A stretch of 48,175 bases of DNA from contig ML769814.1 of NCBI GenBank assembly GCA_009733575.1, positions 1 to 48,175 of the forward strand, read 5' to 3'. Shown here piece by piece: positions 33,555-47,752 of the stretch (position 1 is its first letter; every line of letters begins with the position of its first letter). This stretch comes from Gymnopus androsaceus JB14 (Eukaryota; Basidiomycota; Agaricomycetes; Agaricales; Omphalotaceae). A program made the translations under genes and the position numbers. The notes below the pieces were generated by a model, which saw nothing but the letters and a program-made list of their open reading frames with translations, was not told the origin of the DNA and did no database searches.

Positions 33555-34634
33555 TATTCATCTTCGAGGACTGATGTTCCAGCTGAAGCCAATGCAGGAG
33601 CAGGAGCAGAGTCTGGCTCTACATGTGCGGGAATGGTAATTGGGTGGAAGGTGAAGAGTCCTTCTGGAGGGCATTCACATTCGCATTCGGATCCCAGTAG
33701 CTCCTTGCAGCCGAGTACAAGTAGGGGAAAGGGAAAGGGAAAGGCTAGCGATTCAGATCCCGAGTGGGATTCTGCTGCTGGTGACAAAGACCGAGACCAA
33801 GACCATGACGAAGCGGAAGTAGAAGCACGCACAGAAGACGACGCTCTAAAACTCTGGTATGTCAGCGATCCATTCGAAGTAGTGTGTCTCGAGGATCTGG
33901 CACCAGATGATGAGGATGGAATGCAGGAGAGACCTTGACCGTTGGTGGCGGTCGACTTTGGGCATGCGGTTTGGATCGAGTATTTCGACCAAGAGCAGGA
34001 TATGTTGGAGGAAGAGATGGCTAATCGAACCCAAGCACCAAGCGATATGAATGACAAAGACAACATCCGTGATACCCACAAAAACAAAGTCGCGAGCAAA
34101 CGTGCACACAAACCTGAATCTCCTTGGGATGATGACGAGGCAGAAGACACAAACATGGAAACCGAGGACGTCAAGGTGGAAGCCGAAACTGCCGACGCAG
34201 ACAGTCTTTGACCAGAATCGATCTCCCCAATCCAAGGAACCAGGTATGGGACATGCAGGAGTTCAAGTGCTTCACAAGCAGCACCATCTTCTCACCTCTA
34301 CATCGGACACTTTTGGAGGTGACTACCATGACGATGAAGAACCATACGGTGCTGTTGACTCCAAAGAAGAGCAGAGGGCATTATCCCCAATGTCAGCCGT
34401 GAGCGATAGAAGTTTAGCTTTCGGTCCTCAGCAGGTTTCCAGAGCTCCCGTTCGACCCACCATATTGATCAACAACACCACAGACCAAGTCCTCAGTGGT
34501 CCTTCCACAGCTCCCATCGCTTCTTCCATGTCCTCACCATTTTCTAGTGGTACCCACCCCAGCAACACCTAATCAACGTTATCGCGGTTGGCTGTCAGAG
34601 TCGTCGAGCCGCTTGAGGAATGTTGGAGTAGTGA
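33555..34634 (+). other. Acidic, Ser-rich coding remnants between the nested element and the right arm
   Basis: After the VDFGHAVWIEY block, the plus strand keeps low-complexity acidic frames (WDDDEAEDTNMETEDVKVEA, about 34125) and a Ser/Pro-rich frame (SSMSSPFSSGTHPSNT ending 34572). These may be the rest of the same pseudogene or the start of the gene remnant in the right arm. I recognise no domain. Confidence 0.35.
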
Positions 34635-35733
34635 TTGAAAGAGAGTGCATCAATTTGTAATCCAAAAAGGATTTATGGCCAAACACAAGCACGCACAGAC
34701 CTTACCCAAGCACACACAACCTTGATCTGAAATTCCTTCTTGAACTAGCTCAATTCCATCCTCATCTCTACTGTTATCACTTCTTTCCATGCCTTGCATC
34801 TGGGGATGTACAATCAGGGACCAGATCTATTCAAAAGTGAGTGTCTCCAATGCCGATGAACAGAAGGGAGAATTCAACTGAATCTAGGGCGCGAAGAATG
34901 AATTGCGGACACTCATAATTGCCGTGAAGAAGCAGGAGTTGGAGCTGGAAAGGTTCATGGATGACGGCTCGCAAGAGGTGTGTTACACATGTCCATCTGT
35001 GAATTGTATGCTAAAATTTTATTTGCGGTGCAGTATCAGAGAAAAGTCTCAACATTGAACACGTTGAAACTTCAGCTACTCGCCACACATCCATCCCTCA
35101 AAACCACTCGGGAATGGTTTATAATTTGGCTGTCAGTGAGTGGCTACGTCAAAATTTGCATCGCAAAGATTGAGCACTTTTTATAGCTGTTAACTTCTAT
35201 CTAAACCAGCTCGACCGTGTCCTCTATCCCTACCTTGCAATTCGATGATCCGTTCCGCTATTTCAACAATTTTTCAAGTCCGTGAACTTCTGACGCGCCG
35301 ACGCGTCTGCGTCAGGCCCGAGACACAGTGGCAACTTTTCACCTTTGCTGATATATATTCGTTCATTCAACATTTCATCTTGTCCAAAATCGAGCCTGAA
35401 ATCCCTTCTTTCAGGGTATCTTTCAGTCTTGCTTGATTTATTGCTTTTCAGGCCATTTTTCAGATGTACTGATACTAAATATTTCACTTTTCCCGATTTG
35501 CCATGTGATATATAGTGTATCATTCTCCATTTCAGTCGCTGTGAAAGTTTTTGATTCAGCCTTTTTTTCATTTTAACCGAACACTCCATTGATATGTACA
35601 TTATCAGTAAACTAAATTGGTTAACTGAAGAATCAAATTTCTTTCAGTTTTTCGCTCATGAGCGATTTTTTACGCAAAGTTGCTAAATCAAGAAGTATTT
35701 CGTTCGAGCGGATTTTTTTGTACTTTTGGCGTG
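34635..35733. repeat. Right arm of the 1.1-kb inverted repeat pair
   Basis: This is the reverse complement of the left arm at 11616-12735. It includes the same gene remnant on the plus strand: KKQELELERFMDDGSQEV (about 34932-34980), an intron, then the SEKSLNIEHVETSATRHTS-like block and NLHRKD near 35165. The outer end reads TACTTTTGGCGTG (35733) followed by ATT. Confidence 0.85.
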
Positions 35734-37039
35734 ATTGTTTCTCTACAGTTTTTGTTACTGCTTTATTACAACAATACGTATCATGACTTTTCCATTGACT
35801 TTTGTCTCTGATTCTCTTCTGTAGCCTTCTCATCTCACATTGTATCAGCGGTACATGCCTCTTAATCTGCATTTAAAGATAATCTTTGACCAATGTTTCT
35901 CCTCAGCTATCGCCGCAAGTTCCTTTCAAGTATCATTATCACAGATACGTGTCATATCTGATTTCACTGACTTGATTCTAATTGTTATTCTTGGACAGCT
36001 TTTGCCACTGTTTTGTCTCCTGTACATTGTATCATTAGTATGTATTGTGCTTTTTACTCAATTTCAGTTTTCTGACTGCCACTGTCTCTCTATAGACTGC
36101 TACCTCTTTGTGTCGAGTCATTAATCATTGGTGTGTACTGTATTCAACATCATCGCTGACTTGATTTTCTGATTATTATTTCTTTGCAGTTACCACTACT
36201 AGTGTATCATTACTATTGCATCAAGTCTCACCTGATCCTGTCCATATTACCATTGTACCACTTTGTATTGTTGTCAATCAATTGTGGAGAATTCATACTT
36301 TCATTGATTGTTAAGCCTAAGGTTGTATAAATTGACCTTTACATATAAAGTATGGTAAGGTCCACCTTCACAGGAAAGCTCAACCTAATAAGGTGAATCT
36401 TTCCTGTTAAGGTGGCATCTTACCTGGCCTTACCCCAACTTATATGGCCTTATCACAAAAGGAACCTTTTAGATATTACTAAACCTGGGTCACCTAGACA
36501 GGTATGCCTGATAAGGCCTGAGATTCCCTTACAATCTCTGGTTATCGAAGGTAGGGATTGGTAAGCCCTGGCCCTTATTCAACACTTTTCGTGATGAAAT
36601 CCAAAAGTCAAGCATAGGCTTAGTGGTGCACAAGCCAAATAGATCTAGTCAAAAGGAGTCTATTGCACCTATTTGGGAGAAAATCGGGTGCAATTTACAT
36701 GGTCTGAAAAAGTTTTAAGATTTACAACTTTTTATGGTTACCCAGGTGATGAGAAGTGACTGATTGCACTGTAGGCGACAGCTACCATTTCAGCTGACCT
36801 GAAATGAAATACTTCGGCCGGCTTCGGTAATCTATATTTTCAGTCTGGCTGAAGTTGATTGATTCAGATCCTGTCTGAAAAATGTTGTTTCGGAATTTGC
36901 AGAAAATTTGAACTTCAAATTGTCTGAATTTATTTATTTATTTATTAAGCCCTAAGAAATGTTTACTTTTGGCATTCCTCTGAAAAAGTACATTTCTCTT
37001 AAGACTTAAGGATTGAAAATATATATTTCCCATAACGCT
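35734..37039. other. AT-rich interval with foldback sequences
   Basis: There is no supported gene. The frame at 35840-36124 is hydrophobic by composition only. A hairpin with a 17-bp stem and one mismatch lies at 36362-36378 / 36399-36415 (CCACCTTCACAGGAAAG), inside a block of AAGGT and GGCCTTA words (about 36310-36570) that looks like a decayed foldback element. TTCAGTCTGRCTGAA words recur at about 36838 and 37040. Confidence 0.45.
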
Positions 37040-39831
<2,792 letters not shown>

Positions 39832-40218
39832 AACAATATGAGAATGTGCTTCATTATATGCCACTTCATGTTCCTTCACTGTCCTTTGTCTCTTGCTAGT
39901 ACCTTTGTTCAAATCTTCACTAATAGCACGGGAACTGGATGTCGGAGTAACCAATTGTTGTTGTTGTAAATTTTCCCTTGATACAGTGGTGGATGACCTG
40001 AGGCTCCCAGTTGCTACATCATTAATCACACATTAACTGAGGATTAATCATAGTTTGAACATGTCACATACCAGTGTGTGAGGGAAGCATTGTAGGCAAT
40101 GAATAAACTGAAGAAATCTGACTCATATCTGACAAATCAAAGGAGGCATAACTCAAAGCTAATCATAAATTTTTAGCTTATGTTTTCCCAGGATATTCAA
40201 TCCACAGTTCAGTAAAAG

Positions 40219-41845
40219 CTACTTACAGCCAGATTTACCAAATTTAATATGATTTCTAATGCGATGAATTATGTCTTGATCCGCTGGCATCTCCTCTTCA
40301 TGCTGATATAAATTATTCATAAATCAGTTTAGTGCTTTCATTAACCACTCAAGTGACACTTGCCTTTTGGACAGCAGAAGTCCAGACATTGTCATGTGTG
40401 ATTGCAACATCTACTTCTTTATGCTATTTATAACCACAATAAAGCTTGAGCAGAGAGATAACACTGCAGCACTGGGCAAACCTACTTCATTTAAAATCCA
40501 TCGGTTGATTACATCAGAAGGATGGTATGGCTATACACCTCCAGTAAGTGCAAATTGTCTACAGACTTGGAAGATATCAGACACATACCTGATACCTTGC
40601 AAGGTGATCAAAGGGCGCATTGAGGCTAACATTATTGGACAAAGCACTGTTCCCATGAACAGTGGGACTAGTGGGGCTCTCAGTAACTGGATATGCTTGT
40701 TGCAATCCAGCAGACTGATAATCAGATAGATTGCTGGATGCCTTTTGATTCAATAGTTTGTTGGCATCCATGCCTTGGATTTTTTCCACTACAGGTGGAA
40801 TAAATGGGTTGCGCTTTTCATTTATAGCAATTCTGAAGCCGCGCAAAAACACAGATCCAGATTGATTTTGATATTCATCATCATCACCAGCATCACAATC
40901 GGCAAAATCATATCGGCGAAACCAGTATTTCGGTGACCCTTTTGTACTGGCAGGCATTTTGGGGACAAATTCAAAGCAAACTTTGCCTTGAGCATCTTGA
41001 AAAGATGCTACCCCCCATGCACGAGCTTTGTCAAAGCCAGTTATGAGATAGATTGCTGAATGGTGTACTTCACGGGCCAAAGGCCCATTGGCATATCTGT
41101 ACCAAGAATGGGCATTATTTGCAGCATATGCCTCAAATTTGGCATACTGAAGGTGATCACTTCTTTTTGCTCCTTCAGGTAATATAAGCAAAGCACCTTT
41201 GGTAGCTGATGAGCTAAATGATAGTCCGGCACCAACTTCCTCTGGTACTCCACTATAAATATATGAATGATAATGAATAATACACAAGTTGAGATTTAGT
41301 ACTTACAGAATTGGAGATTTTCCATCAGGAGAAGAGAGTCTGAGCTGAGTGAAATGACTTGATTGGCTAGCTAGGCGGGATCCTGGTGTAAATTCATTGA
41401 GAGTCTCTGAAATATTCTTTTTATCTTCATCTAGTTCCAGAATCTTAAAATCTGGAGGAACACCTCTGGTGTTTAATTCATGATCTGCTGGGTGGCAGAC
41501 ATTGAATAGAAATTCAAACCCCCCCCAACTGTTTAGAAACCCTACATCACCAATGTGGACCCCATCTTTTCTGTATTTTTCTGGAAGGTGTGAGTTATCT
41601 GGTCTTGGTTTCCACAAGGGGTATCCTCTCCTTTGAGGGAGTAGTAACTGCGAATATAGCTCAATATGATTCAATTGCTGCATCTCAGACTGATTCCCAG
41701 TTAAATCTGTGGCCGGTATTGGTATAGCCTGAGATGATGTAGCAGGTGGGGATGGTGGAACTTGAGGCTGGTTGTTAAACGCAATAAAGAGACCATTTGC
41801 ATTGAAATGGGAGCTCTGATTGAAGAGACTGATTTGATTTAGCAA
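40219..41845 (-). CDS. SWYRYANGP-family protein, uncharacterised
   Basis: Exon 1 (to about 41303) has a Pro/Ser/Gln-rich N-terminus, then HIGDVGFLNSWGGFEFLFNV (about 41560) and LNTRGVPPDFKILELD. Exon 2 (about 41253-40589) has PEEVGAGLSFSSSATKGALL, NNAHSWYRYANGPLAREVHH, SAIYLITGFDKARAWGVASF and GSVFLRGFRIAINEKRN. Small exons follow: PYHPSDVINRWILNE, VDVAITHDNVWTSAVQK (its acceptor needs a GTTTGC donor) and EEEMPADQDIIHRIRNHIKF. Two introns appear to use GC-AG or weak donors. An unspliced stop lies at 40219 (KSGCK*), but splicing there could continue into LSYASFDLSDMSQ and the kinase exon. The family is common in Agaricomycetes, from memory, with no known role. No ATG precedes LLNQISLF in frame before a stop, so a further 5' exon is likely. 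Confidence 0.65.
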
Positions 41846-42844
41846 TGGAGTGGCTGAGGGATAGAGACATCTTACTTAGGATTGGCTGTGTGTTCATTCA
41901 TGAAGATGGAAGAGAAGAAGGAAGGGAGGAAATGGGGCTGTGCAGTGTGTGGTCCAGTCTGAATTTAAACATGCAGTAGTGCTGGGTGTGCAGCTGTCTT
42001 AGCATATCATCCAAAACAGTACAATAAATTAGAAGAGAAGTTTTACTCACAATTGAATTGAATTTCTGACCTGGGTGAGCAAAATAATGCATAAATCAAT
42101 GACAACTACAATGAAAAAATTAGAAAAACCAATGAGCATCAATAATCAATGCTTATTCATATGTTCAATGGGAATGAACATACTTAAAAGAGAAGCGGGC
42201 TTTTGTGATGGACAGAAGGGACAACAGTTTTGGGTATTGAGCCTTTATAAACCGGCTGATATTAATTTTAGATCCAATGCGATGGCGAGCATGTGAGACA
42301 GTCAGAGTGACCCGGACCTCATGGGCCATTTAATGTTGATGATCAACTGACCAACACTAGATACGATGCAATTAATGCAAATTGGACAGAAGCTTCTTGC
42401 TGGACTCACGAGCTCCTCGGACAATGATCTAATCCCCCTACTACTACCCAAAACATGCTTCTCGTATTTATTTACGCTTCCCGAGTTCCTGTTCTGATCA
42501 CTTAGACAACCTCGTGGTGTAAACCTGGACAAGGCAACTAGTTATTCAGTGATCACTGACTTACTGAAGAATCCCAACTCCCGGGAGGATGCGCGCGCGA
42601 ACAAACCAGTAATGGCTTGGAGTTGCAAAAAATTTTAGGTGCACTCCTCAAGCATTCTATAGCGACCAAGAATAGAGGGACAGCAACCGGAACATATTGC
42701 TGACTCAAAAGAGGTTTGAAGCAAAACCAACTAAAGGAGCAAAAGGAAGAAAGCAAGTAGAAATGAAGGTATAAATTCAACCAAGACTACTTTGCATGAA
42801 TAAAGGCCTACTTAGAATTGCAATGCAATGGAAGTGTCTGCTTC
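41846..42844. other. Intergenic region between the SWYRYANGP-family gene and COQ6
   Basis: No supported gene. It should hold the 5' exon or promoter of the minus-strand SWYRYANGP-family gene (immediately right of 41845) and the 3' UTR of COQ6 (left of 42845). Frames here are short and lack motifs. Confidence 0.5.
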
Positions 42845-44840
42845 TTACTTCCCCTGCGAAGAACCCTGCGACGAAGCCGCAGCCGCAGGCGCAGCCTTCG
42901 CCAAATTCTGCAACGCATTCACCGCAATCCCCGCCAACCCACCACGAACTACCTGCGCCACACCCGCAGCCTTACCAATATTCTCCACACCCTTAGCAGC
43001 CATATCAAACATCGCAGCTCTTACATCACCATTATACGATAATACCCTATTTGTCTTTGACACGGATCCAGCGGACATCATGATAGCTGCTTTAATCGAG
43101 TCAAACTCGTTGAGAACCTCGAGACCGACGGAACGGAGTTGAACGAGCGGTCCAGAGGAGGTGTGATATATTTTGTGAAGTTTGTCGCAGGCGGACATGA
43201 TTTTGTGGTTTTCGAGGTATCGTTCTTGGGTGTAAGGGAGGAGAGCGGTGTAGGAACCTATAAAAAAGGAAACGATAAGATAGGATAAGGAGATGGATGG
43301 GAAACATGGGAAACGAACCAATGTCTCCTCCACGAAGCACAGTCCCGTGTATACATCTAGAAAGACACTCTACGTCGCCTAGTCCCAAGTTGAGTCCTTG
43401 CCCTGCAAGAGGATGAATGGTATGTGCAGCATCACCCACGAGAACCGTACGACTGCCTTGACCTTCTCCGGTATACGTTTCCGCGTGGTTGTAACGAAGT
43501 GGGAAGGAAGCGATGGTGCCCGGTTGGATTGATGATACGACGGGAGGTACCATTTCGGCATCCAGAGGTGGTATACCGGAATTGGAGTCAATGGTTATCG
43601 AGGAGTATGCAGAAGTTTGGTCGATTGAATGAGATTGCTCTCGCCAAAGAATCTCAGCTTTGATCTCCTCATCCGTGATAGGTTTCCCGGCTTCATGTGC
43701 TTCGAGGATACGATCGTGGAGATACCGCATGGATATTTCTGGTAGACGGAAGGCAGCATTGATCATACGAGCTAGCACGGAGGGCTCACATCCTTTGAGA
43801 GCTGTGGCGAGAGCGGGTTTGGTGGACCATACCAGAGAAGATGCGGTGTCGGATATAGGAAGGAAGGCGATGGGTCCGGTAGGGAGGAACCTCTGATAGG
43901 CTGTTGTGTTCGGTCCAAGGAAAGCACCTCTGGGTGAATGCACCATTGTGCAGACGATAGCTTGGGTGTCGTACGACCAGCCATAGGTTGAGATTTTAGC
44001 AAAGGAGCGTACTGGGGAGTTCAATCCATCTGCTCCAATCTACAAAAACATTAAAATGAAGATCCAACCTAGGCCTTGACAGACACTTACCAGCAACCTC
44101 GCCTTCAAAACCCGTCCAGTATCAAGATGTACTAGCGGCCAACTACCCGGAGTTTCGTCCACAGTTATGGATTGTACCTTGCTTTTGTCAAGGACATGAA
44201 CGTCAGGTATAGATTGTAAATGGCGAAGTAGACCTCGTTGAAGATTGAGGGTTTCTGTTAATCGCGCCATTCCTTGGTCCGGAGTGGGGACCCCAAGCTC
44301 TGAGGCGGAGAAGGTGATTCTAGCATCTGAAACGCCATCCCAGACCTGCCAGTATATCAGGACCTGCAATTCCCGCAGACATAGGCGTTGGGTACCTGCA
44401 TTTCTTGTATTGGCGCGGTTCTTTCCTGCTCAACATGGCCCCAGGACCCAATATCTTTACAGATTTCATAAATACATTGCTCAATGTATTTAGAGTCACT
44501 GACCTTTGAGAAAAGCTTGTGAAGCATTTGTGAGAGAGACGACGCGATTAGAAAATGTGCCGGCTTGAGGTGACCAGTCTCTGACTTTGGACAAGTCTCC
44601 CGCTTCAACCAGCGCAATTTTCAGAGAGTTTTGAAGCTCCTTCTTCGATCCTGAGTACTGTTTTGTGAGCATTTGCTTCAATTCAAAGAGAACAAGCGCA
44701 CCGAGAGCACTGGCCAGAGCGAGCCCAGCAGGTCCTCCGCCGACAATTACCGCGTCGTATTCTCCATGATTAGTCGATATGAATCTTTGAGCTTTAGACA
44801 ATAAACGAGAGGCTGCCGGACGTGTCGAGATGGCAAGCAT
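42845..44840 (-). CDS. COQ6: Ubiquinone biosynthesis monooxygenase COQ6
   Basis: This is a mitochondrial FAD-dependent monooxygenase that hydroxylates C5 of the coenzyme Q ring precursor as part of the CoQ synthome on the inner membrane. The N-terminus MLAISTRPAASRLLSKAQRF is a typical matrix targeting sequence, so I chose ATG 44840; an in-frame ATG 42 bp upstream (44882) is possible. Motifs in order are AVIVGGGPAGLALASALG (FAD GxGxxG, about 44750), DIGSWGHVEQER and VWDGVSDARITFSASELG (about 44330), IGADGLNSPVRS (DG motif, about 44020), and GDAAHTIHPLAGQGLNLG (GD FAD motif, about 43420). A C-terminal helix-rich region ends SSQGSSQGK at 42845. At least four GT-AG introns of about 50-75 bp fit the frame. 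No break is seen. Confidence 0.9.
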
Positions 44841-44914
44841 TGTTTTACCACGTGCGGATTCCGTTTCGCTTGGACCAAATGCCATAGTCTGCGGATCTTT
44901 CAACAATACTTCCA
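44841..44914. promoter_or_regulatory. Short divergent promoter, COQ6 / SEC6
   Basis: Only 74 bp separate the chosen COQ6 start (44840, minus) from the SEC6 start (44915, plus), or 32 bp if COQ6 starts at 44882. A shared bidirectional promoter with overlapping transcripts is therefore likely. No clear TATA box is visible. Confidence 0.5.
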
Positions 44915-47337
44915 ATGGCCGTCGCCCCAGTTTCTGCAGCTCAGGCTATCGGCGAATATCTCCAATCTCCAGATGATTTGGTCAAAGTAGCCGCTTACAG
45001 GAAGAAATTGGAGAAGGAAAAGGCTTCGATAGATTCGAGGCTGAAGAGCGGCGTAAAGGAGCAGTTGCAGGCAACCAGGGAGGGATTGAGGAAGCTTCTT
45101 TCTACAAGGGCTAATGTTCAGGCTATCAAGGACGAAATGGTCTTCATCGATAGAGAATGCAACGACCCTCAGACCAAGGTCGCTACATTTGACCAAATCA
45201 GTCGAGTACGTTGTCCATATCTGGCTGATAATGTTCTGGTATTCATAGGCAAATTTCAGGTATCAATGGTACATCGAAATTTTCAGCAGACAGAAGAAAT
45301 GGTCAACAATCTGATAGAAATGGAATCCAAGCTCTCCGAGCTCGGTTACATGCTCGATGATGATAGTGCATACATCACTGGTCCTGCGACCAATCTCCTC
45401 GTCATTCACTATTATCTCAACCAACTGGAAGCTTTCCGGAATCAAACGATGCACCAGGCCAAGAAGGCTTCCTCAGACGCACGAATCTATCTCACTCGAC
45501 GGTTCGAGCGATTACATGCTGTTATTGAGCAGTTTGACCGGTATATTATCGACCTGGCTAGCAATGTACTAGACATTGTGCGTGAAGAAACGGCCATGTC
45601 ATTGTCAGGCTTGGTCAAAATCGCCGAGATGGAAGGGAGAGAGGACGAGAAGGTAAACTCATTATAGCATTCTCTCAGATTCAAGCTTCACCTCCTTCAT
45701 CAGGCCATAGCTATCCGGCTCGTCAAGAAAGCTGCGAAACTCGATGCTGCCTCGAAATTCAAATCGATGCAAGCCAACTGCCCGAGTTCATAAAACATTA
45801 CCGCTCCAAAATCACCAAAGCTATCGCCGATTCTATCAAAGCCAAATTTGACCGAGCCTACCAACAAGACGAGAAGGATCCACTGATGCTTTCTGGAGAA
45901 TCTCTCGTGGATGTACCAGGATATCATTCGTATTCAGTCAGATGTCATCCCATGCTTCCCCCAGAATACGAAATCTGCTCTCTCTACATCCGGGAATATC
46001 ACAAGGCGTTGAACGTACAGATTGGCAAGGTCGTCGCTTCTGAGCCCGGAGCCAGTGTTCTGCTTACTCTATTCGAGTGGCTAAAGCAGTACAAGAAGGA
46101 CATGAAGGAGCTAGACGTTCCTGCAGAACTTCTCGAGCCTCCTCTTCTTGATGGCAAGGAGCAGACCCTCATCGAGGACTACCTCCAAGTCATCATCAGG
46201 AAGCTCGACGAATGGTCTTCGAATATGATGAAAACCGAACTCGAAGAATTCATCTCCCGACGAGATCCTCTAGAAGTCGATGCCGATGGCCAATACGCCT
46301 CACAGGGCGGCGCCGGAATTCTGTTCCAGATGGTCAATCAGCAGGTCGATCTGGCCACCGAGAGTGGACAGGGCGCCATTCTAGCTCGCGTTGTCGTCGA
46401 GAGTAACCGAGTCATGCGAGGGATGCAGGATCAGTGGGTCAGAGCGGTGGAACAGGAATACAAAAAACACGTCGAAAAGCCAGACGAGGTCGCCGTCGGA
46501 CTGGTAGAGTATGTCATTTCTCTCGCCAACGACATGCTCAAAGCCGCCGACTATTGCGAAGCGCTATTAGCGCGTCTGGAACCCCTGGTATCTGAAAAGT
46601 ACGCTGTCCAGATCAACCAGAACCTCAACAATGCTATCGATGGGTATCTCGACGTGGCGAAGAAGTGTACACAGACTCTCATCGATATGATTTTCAATGA
46701 CCTGAAACCAGCGACGAAGAATTTATTCCAGGCTCCGTGGTACGATGGTATCTTGGCTCAGATCGTCGAGACCATACGCGACTACATGGACGACTACAAA
46801 GAGTTCCTAAACCCCTCTCTATTCGAACTCCTCGTCGAAGATCTCATCGACGCGTTCCTCCTCGTATATCTAAACGCATTGGCCAATTCACCCAAGCTCA
46901 AAATACCCGCGGCGACAGAGCGAATGAAGGATGATGTGGATGACGCGTTTAGGTTGTTCCTCAATTATAAATCACAGAAGGAGATGGAGGATTATTTCGA
47001 GGTGTTGGATTTGATATTGGGTATGCTGGAAGCGTCGAAGGATATTATCTTCCTTTCGTATTGGTCTTTTGCAAAGAAACATGGGCCTAATCTGGCGTTT
47101 GTTGAGGGCTTGGTGAAAGCTCGAGGAGATTTGGATCGTTCTGGTGCCAACGATGTTATGGATAGTATTAAACGAAAGGTTAAGGATGAAAATCTGACTG
47201 ACCGTAAGTGATTTTCTTTTTTTTTGGAGTTTTTATGAGCTTGGCTCATAGGTTTTTTTTCGCGTTTAGCACCGGAACCGACTATCATGAAGAAAGTTGC
47301 GATTCAAAATGCTTTCTCGAGATTTTTGCGTACATAG
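44915..47337 (+). CDS. SEC6: Exocyst complex component SEC6
   Basis: This subunit of the exocyst tethers secretory vesicles at sites of polarised growth. Start ATG 44915 (MAVAPVSAAQAIGEYLQSPD). Exon 1 has LQATREGLRKLLSTRANVQA and ends TFDQISR. An intron (about 45207-45259) leads to VSMVHRNFQQTEEMVNNLIE, then LEAFRNQTMHQAKKASSDAR and EMEGREDEK. The next exon (about 45705) reads AIRLVKKAAKLDAASKFKSM, then IKHYRSKITKAIADSIKAKF, PEYEICSLYIREYHKALN, FEWLKQYKKDMKELDVPAEL, FQMVNQQVDLATESGQGAIL, KYAVQINQNLNNAIDGYLDV and WYDGILAQIVETIRDYMDDY. A last intron at about 47204-47269 joins LTD to PPEPTIMKKVAIQNAFSRFL, stop 47337. The length fits the family. The frame breaks several times between 45776 and 45963 although the codons are recognisable in shifted frames. 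Confidence 0.9.
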
Positions 47338-47493
47338 GTGCGATGTTCAGTATAGAGACTCAGACATATTTTTCTTGCTTTTTCTCTCTCGCATGGATAT
47401 TTATACCTCCCATTAGCATGTATGTAGACATTGGACAAGTGATATCACAATAATGTAGCATCTTCTTACTTTCTTCGATTCTCCTTTCTAACA

Positions 47494-47664
47494 ATGGTCT
47501 CGCGTCGTCTCGCACCGAAAAAGATCTTGAATGAACCAGAAATCGAAAAATTTACCATCAACGCCGTGATGATTCAGAGTGGGATATTAGCAGCTCCTGG
47601 ATTTGAACCAGATGACCCAATGATTCGCTTGGCAAGTAGCAAGCTTGACCGATACGTCAGGTAG
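47494..47664 (+). CDS. Small open frame, 56 codons
   Basis: ATG at 47494 opens MVSRRLAPKKILNEPEIEKF and ends SSKLDRYVR at 47664. It lies 157 bp after SEC6 and converges on the NmrA-like gene. It may be the first exon of a small gene or a chance frame. No family is recognised. Confidence 0.3.
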   Translation: MVSRRLAPKKILNEPEIEKFTINAVMIQSGILAAPGFEPDDPMIRLASSKLDRYVR

Positions 47665-47752
47665 CCGTATCAATGAACGGTAGCATTCAGTACACAAGAC
47701 CAACTTTTAATAATACACATAGCATCTCCTTCGATTCCCCACTGCTAGTTTT

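Larger units (their letters stand above)
27716..34211 (+). pseudogene. VDFGHAVWIEY-family protein, split by nested transposons
   Basis: 5' blocks are DADEELEVCVLFVVIHGK (about 27770) and IGLYVLLDWEKEDYVFIDTG (about 28270). An intron (GTATGT...TCTAG) then leads to VMSSNWSCILFERNIVIHCE (about 28390), FQHFYPLSILEGHARQ, FPFPPWYPESTHFVCQWWPT (about 28890) and a Gly-rich stretch ending near 29323. The 3' part resumes at 33555 with LKLWYVSDPFEVVCLEDL (about 33850) and PLVAVDFGHAVWIEYFD (about 33940). These blocks belong to one Agaricomycete family that I recall as F-box-associated, but no F-box is visible, so I leave the function open. The gene is broken by the insertion at 29326-33554, by TGA at 33936-33938 where the family has Arg (ERP*PLVAVDF), and by a stop at 34209-34211. 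The usual C-terminus is missing. Confidence 0.55.

Noticed and set aside
33554..34174. Minus-strand Ser-rich 206-codon frame
   Set aside because: It is the shadow of the acidic and VDFGHAVWIEY frames on the plus strand.
35840..36124. Hydrophobic frame resembling a membrane protein
   Set aside because: The T-rich sequence gives Leu/Ile/Phe by composition; there is no conserved motif and no initiation context.
45776..45963. Programmed frameshifting in SEC6
   Set aside because: Several shifts in both directions with no slippery heptamer; sequencing or assembly error is simpler.
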